Of a stretch of DNA of 64,000 bases, positions 58,798-64,000 are shown in pieces (the stretch's first letter is position 1; every line of letters starts with the position of its first letter). This stretch comes from Epiperipatus broadwayi (Eukaryota > Onychophora > Udeonychophora > Euonychophora > Peripatidae). The stretch lies in contig JAQFVV010012499.1 of assembly GCA_028023455.1 (NCBI GenBank), positions 2,052,584-2,116,583 of the forward strand, written 5' to 3'. Position numbers and translations under genes: made by a program. The notes under the pieces are model-generated. The model made no database searches. It saw only the letters and a list, made by a program, of their open reading frames with translations, and was not told the DNA's origin.

Positions 58798-58900
58798 TTT
58801 TTTTTCATATGTCATAGCATCTGCCGGGACGCGAACCCACACCCGTCTGCAACCAACTACTTGCTTGCATGGCGGCTGCGATACCTCTCGGCTAACAACG
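58798..58900 (-). repeat. tRNA-derived SINE (family G), copy 3
   Basis: On the minus strand A box TAGCCGAGAGG (58894-58884) and B box GGTTCGCGTCC (58837-58827) are spaced as in a tRNA. They are followed by CGGCAGATGCTATGACATAT and an A-run. It keeps five or more CpGs in 100 bp, more than copy 1, so it may be the youngest copy. Apparent protein-like frames on both strands (for example 58669-58908) are products of the SINE. Confidence 0.8.
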
Positions 58901-59179
58901 CAAGACAAAAAGCATCATTTTTTAAGATTCATATTGAATAGACATCATATCATTTATTCTATAAAATCAGTAATCAGAACAGTTAATAGTCTATTATTCT
59001 CAATAAGGCTGGAAAACACATGTGGGAGTAATCTATTTTCAATTTGTGATTACATGAATTTTTCTTGATTTGAGTATTATATGTTTCACCTTCAATCAAA
59101 TAAATTCCAAACAACTATTAATATATATATATATAATTCAAACAAATATATTTAACACATATATATCAAACTATATTTA

Positions 59180-59222
<43 letters not shown>

Positions 59223-60838
59223 TAATTCAAACAAATATATTTAACACAGTATTCAAAATTAAATAATATATTCTTTACCAGAAGTACTTTCAATTGTTTC
59301 ACTGACAATCTTTATCAACTGTTAATACAAACGTACAAAAAATAAAAACCTTGCATTACCCATCATTCAATCTATTCAAATTTCCCACAATTCTGTTGTC
59401 TTTATATTAGCCGATTGTTTATTCATTAAACCACCTCTATTCCTAGATATCATCATTGCCTCTTTAATTTTACATTTTTCACTACACCTTTCAATTTGAA
59501 TATATATATATGTGTGTGTGTAAGTGTGTGTGTGTGTGTGTGTGTCTTATACCTATTGAAATTTGAAATAAAATTCAATATGTAGTATAATGTCAATTAT
59601 ATATATTGGCTTCTTTTTAATCATGAATATTGAAGAAAGAAATGTTTATTATTAAATATAATATAAAAATTTGTGAATTGACTTTATTTATTTTAAAAAT
59701 AGACATATAAATAATAAAGTTCATATTCGTAATAAAATTATTTTCCTTTATTAGGTATATTTTCATTATTGCATTTACAATAGTAGGTTACAAATAATAC
59801 ACATAAATATTTAAGATTTCAAGCATGTTTATTTTATTTGTGCAATATTGTGCTGGAAAATATGAAGGAATGTTATTGGTATTCTAAGATGTTGAATGTG
59901 TAATAAATTATAAATATGTATTTTTATTTATTATTATTGTGTAATAAGATTTTTTAATATGTGATGGTGGAAGAAATTGACCAAAAGGTTAATGTGGAGC
60001 AAGGTTATAGTTTATCTGATGTCAATGAAAAATAATTATAAATAGGACTAAACAGTTTTAAAATGCTCTCTCATTTCTTGGTTTCAATAGAAGTGAACAT
60101 AAGTCCCTTTATAATTTTTTTTTATTTTTAAAAATATATGATTACTAAATGGATAGAAAGATGGGATGAAAGCAATAGGGTTTGTCTATTAATTGAACAG
60201 ATTTGTTGAGAATTTATGAAGAGCAATAATTTGTTGAAAAAATGAAAATTAATTTATAGCATTTAAAAAACCATTAGAATATATTTATTTGCTGTTAAAA
60301 ATGGATATTACCTATTTCTTAATGATGAAATCTAAATGCTAACAACAGAAAATCTATGCAAAGATTATGTTTGCCTACTGATACAATTTTATGAGACCAA
60401 TGAATTATTTCCCGACAAGATATAAATTTGCTCAATTTCCCTCACATTGCTATGGGTAAAACAAGTGTCTGTTAATTTGCAATGTTTTATAAATTGAATA
60501 CTTGTTAAAGAAAAGAATATTTATATTGCATCGTCATAGATATAAATCAATTTGTTCACTTATAATATCACAAAAATCAAATACTTGCTACATGAAAAGA
60601 TATTTTGGATATCTTGAAAAATATCATAACTAACAAAATGTCCTTCAAATCTAAAAACTTTACATAATAAGACTACTTTTCTGGAGTAACAAAATATCAC
60701 CGAATCATGGTTCAAGAAATAGATCTTAGAATTATGGTACAGATTTAGAAATGTCATATTTGTGGATAATTTATCAAATCATCTGCTGGTATAGGATGTA
60801 AATGGTAGTATAATTTATATTAAGTATGGATTTATTTT

Positions 60839-60875
<37 letters not shown>

Positions 60876-61283
60876 AGAGAGTTATGTTTTTCTAAACTCA
60901 AAATTACATTGTAAAGCTTTATAATTTTAAAATATTTATCTCTTTATTTATTGACAATAAATTAATTGCAAGTATTTGTTTTTGTTTTATTCTCTTAGAA
61001 CAACTCAAATGAATAGGTAGACATATCTTTAGCATATTTTGTATTTTAATTAACTATTTTCTGTATAAAGCTGAATTATGTCATGAACTCGCTTATATTT
61101 TTAAATGGGCATATGTATTACAACACATTTGTATTACATAAATATACATTTTAATCTTAGTATTTAATAAGTGAAGTTTGATGTACAATCACCCATTTAC
61201 TTTTAAAAAATTAATGTCAATTGAGAGACTATTGCATTAGGCATAATCAGATCATATGTAATAATTTAAATGTTTCTGGTGTT

Positions 61284-61285
<2 letters not shown>
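58901..61285. other. AT-rich sequence with microsatellites
   Basis: AATTCAAACAAATATATTTA occurs at about 59136 and again at about 59225, separated by (TA)n at 59190-59219. (GT)n lies at 59512-59545 and (AC)n(TA)n at 60839-60875. No supported gene. Confidence 0.6.
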
Positions 61286-61287
<2 letters not shown>

Positions 61288-61357
<70 letters not shown>

Positions 61358-61358
61358 T
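61288..61358. repeat. (TA)n microsatellite, about 70 bp with one interruption
   Basis: TA dinucleotides with a single CA step near 61335. Confidence 0.95.
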
Positions 61359-62300
61359 ATTTAATTTTTATACATGTGCCCTTTTGTATGGGTCTCCATA
61401 AATTGTTGTATCAATCTGTTTAAAAAATTTTAAATTTAAGATATATTTAGCTATATGATGTTAATTTTGTTAATAACAATCTTTCAAAAAGTGTAATTCA
61501 AGTAATTTATGAGTGTTTGATATGTGAAAATTGTGCTGATGTTTGAGAGAGACGTTTCAATAAAGATGATAATAGTATGTGGTTGGGAAAACTGGCCATA
61601 ATTAATACTGCATTAAAAAATTTAATAAATAAATGTTTAAAGTTAAAAGTTTTAAAAAAAGACAAGTTAAAATTAAATGCATATATTTATTGTTGATAAA
61701 GATTAATATTTAATAGGTGTATATAAATATTTTAATTATTAGTAGTACATAATAGAAGATTAATATTTGATTTTAATAATATCGAATTATTATCTTAAAA
61801 GTTGTTATAATATATTGTTTATTTTAAAAAAATATTTATTTTTAAAAAATGAAATTGTTAGTTTATTTTTAGATTATTACAAGCGTTTGTATCTGTGTTG
61901 TAAAACAGATGTTAGTTAGACACATACACACATGCTTGTGAGTTTTTTAGTAAAGTTGCCAAAACTATTTTAAAATTCTGTTATAAAAATTATAAGTATT
62001 ATATTGGCTATCACGAGATAAAAATAAAGATAATTAATGTAAAGCATTAAATCTGATTTTTAAAATACTGCTTAAAAACATAACGAATAAAAATAGACTT
62101 AGTTTGTTTATAAAAATAATCTTATAAAAGTTAAAAGTGAAATAAAGTAAGAAAGTATATTTTAAAAAAATGTTTAATGGATTTAAATAAATGATAAAGA
62201 TTAATTTAAGAATTTAATAATGTAATAAATAATAAATATTAAATAAGTCATTATTTATTTTTAATTCTGTATTGTTGGTAAAATATGTAAATAAGCTAGC
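61359..62300. other. AT-rich sequence
   Basis: No recognised feature. Confidence 0.6.
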
Positions 62301-62319
62301 AAGTTGATTGTTTAATTTA

Positions 62320-63660
62320 CCAATCAAGTGGGGAGTTGATTCCGGTATAAAACCAAGGTTCAATTGTTCGGAGGGGATTATGATTGTAATTTTTAAAAGT
62401 AAAGTGTGCTATTAGAGATAGCTAAGTAAAATTATAGACGCTCTCGTAGTCATTTTAAAAATTATAAGAGAGTGGTTTTAAATAATTTATAAAAAGTTTT
62501 ACCGTCAAATATGCAGTGCTAGTTTAATTATAATTTCCTATTGATCGTCTCTATCGAAGCTCAATTTACTATCAAATAGTCATGAAGACATCATATAAGG
62601 ATAAAATGTATTGGAGACTTTATACTAAAAATATAACAAACGCTGGATTAACTAGGAGAATTACTAGATGGATAAAAGTAATATGTAGGACATTATATAA
62701 ATTTAAAAGTTAATTGTAATTAATTTTTGTAAAGACAAATATTTTAAAGAAAGAGAAATACTTCTTTATGAAGAAAGTATATGTAAATTATAAATCTAAA
62801 TATATATCTTGGTAAAGATATGGTAAATCATAATGATTATATAAATACTTGCCTTGTAGAGTCTTTGTGGTTTAAAAGACTAAATTTTGACAGTTTTAAA
62901 AAGGCAAATAAATTGGAAGTTTAATTGGCCAAGAAATACCTATAAGTAAAATTATTATATTATTAAAGTCTGAACGCTGGTCGTACAGAAGAATAAAAAA
63001 ATTAATCTTACCTAGATATTTGTTAAGGAATGCGCAAATAAAATATACGTGGATATCCAAGTCAATTAGATTAATTAAATAAGAACTTTATAAACTATTG
63101 ACTAAAACTAAAACTAATAATTTTAAAGTAATTTGCCTTTAAAGAAATGAATCCGGATCATATAAACTATTTTAATTACTATTTTATTCTTATGATGGAA
63201 CTGATTTTATTTTTATTTTATTTTTAAAAAAAAAAAACGTTTTCATTTTTCATATAAAACTTTTAAAACACGTGATGTACCGGAAAAGGAAGTAATGTGT
63301 TGTGAAAGTTTGTACCTAGGAAAAAGAACAATTATGGGTGAAAGAAGACACCGTTGGATTTTATGTAATATGTTTTATTTATTAACTAACATAAATATTT
63401 AATTAATTATTGATTTGTTAAAGATAGGAAAGGTACATTTACATTTTAAAAAAAAATAACTAAATATTAATATAACATTTCATTGCATAAAGTTTATTTT
63501 TTATAATTATACGACACGTAATATTTAAAAGAATAATTGTTGAGTGTAAATGTGAAATTATTTTTGTAAAACTATAATCCTGGAGGACATCGTATGGCGG
63601 ACTGTACATTAGAGTATCATTTATGGTAAAAATTATATAATAATAATAATTTGATGTATT
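62320..63660. promoter_or_regulatory. CpG-retaining region, candidate promoter neighbourhood
   Basis: I count 21 CpGs from 62341 to 63660, whereas most stretches of similar length in this window hold only a few. It includes an E-box CACGTG (about 63269-63274) and ACCGGAAAAGGAAG (about 63279-63292), which resembles tandem ETS sites. No long TA tract interrupts it. In a genome that loses CpG by methylation, such retention marks either an unmethylated promoter region or a young insertion; I see no transposon signature. Regulatory role is inference only. Confidence 0.3.
63594..63625 (+). CDS. Candidate first coding exon fragment (very tentative)
   Basis: ATG at 63594 reads MADCTLEYHL and then meets TATG|GTAAAA at 63625/63626, a reasonable splice donor, before a stop at 63627-63629 if unspliced. 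G at +4 favours initiation, but position -3 is C. It lies at the right edge of the CpG-retaining stretch, about 300 bp after the E-box and ETS-like motifs. An alternative ATG at 63334 (MGERRHRWIL) is followed by GTAATA, another possible donor. No downstream exon is visible before the window ends, and I recognise no protein, so this may be chance. Confidence 0.15.
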
Positions 63661-64000
63661 TTGATATGTTTTTCTTTAGATCAACCAAATATTATTTGAT
63701 TGTTGAATGAATGTATAAATATTTAAATAATATACACGCATAAGATTAGTAATAACAGTTTTATTTTAATATGCATACTTTGAATTTATAATGTAAATTT
63801 AATACAACGTAATATGAGAAATCTAGAAACAATTATATGATTCTTTCGTGGATAAATTTTAATGTTTCTGTTATAATATTAGGAATGAGATTTATTATAT
63901 TAGTATAAGTTATTATTTTTCTTTTCAAGTTAGTAAGAGATATAAAATCAATATTTTGTTTTATTTTATTAGATAAGTTAAGTTAATTTTACATAGAAGT
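63661..64000. other. AT-rich sequence to window end
   Basis: Would be intron 1 if the exon candidate is real. A few scattered CpGs remain. No acceptor or exon recognised. Confidence 0.4.

Noticed and set aside
58669-58908. Cysteine-containing frames resembling the one at 41887-42105
   Set aside because: The similarity is real but comes from the shared tRNA-derived SINE, not from a protein family.
62340-62400. SINE head at GGTTCAATTGTTCGG
   Set aside because: It has the start of a B box but lacks the final CC and any A box at the right distance.

Overview
This window is AT-rich, CpG-poor eukaryotic DNA, very probably from an animal and most likely an invertebrate. It contains no complete host gene that I can recognise. 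The recognisable sequence is mobile-element debris: one LTR-retrotransposon pol end, three non-LTR retrotransposons (LINEs), at least three Penelope-like element (PLE) pieces, several tRNA-headed SINE-like families, and long inverted repeats (foldback or MITE-like). Very long (TA)n tracts and poly-A/poly-T runs are scattered between them. I infer an animal from the element set (Ty3/gypsy integrase with a GPY motif, RTE-type LINE, PLEs) and from the absence of any compact gene organisation. I cannot name the species. A 500-N assembly gap lies at 3185-3684.

Layout. 1-2.4 kb: 3' end of a Ty3/gypsy-like element (integrase C-terminus, polypurine tract, probable 3' LTR). 3-6.2 kb: a SINE-like copy cut by the gap, then a cluster of one foldback repeat family in both orientations, then a near-perfect palindrome resembling a PLE pseudo-LTR. 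8.4-8.8 kb: two tRNA-like SINE heads. 9-13.1 kb: strongly T-rich top strand, interpreted as a decayed minus-strand LINE with a PLE 3' fragment inside it. 14.4-15.0 kb: a 567-bp palindrome made of two head-to-head, 5'-truncated PLE ends. 15.1-16.2 kb: tandem array of 333-364 bp units. 20.7-23.1 kb: foldback repeats, a tandem SINE-like pair and a PLE GIY-YIG remnant. 24.65-27.4 kb: a decayed minus-strand RTE-type LINE. 33.0-35.4 kb: a plus-strand LINE with an open ORF1 (two zinc knuckles) and an internally deleted, frameshifted ORF2. 37.5-39.35 kb: an inverted repeat with arms of about 750 bp. 41.9-43.1, 48.2-49.4, 51.5-53.0 and 58.35-58.9 kb: SINE-like copies, an LTR-like block and small hairpin elements. 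54.4-54.8 kb: an almost exact 214-bp tandem duplication.

The rightmost 1.7 kb differs from the rest. It keeps CpG dinucleotides (21 counted in 62341-63660), has an E-box and ETS-like motifs, and carries a short ATG-initiated reading frame ending at a plausible splice donor (63594-63625). It is the best candidate in the window for the edge of a host gene, on weak evidence.

No genes here form a working pathway. All element proteins are broken or partial except ORF1 of the 33-kb LINE, which is open but lacks a convincing start. I found no clear sign of a novel functional system. The most unusual structures are the PLE-derived palindromes and the CpG-retaining right end.
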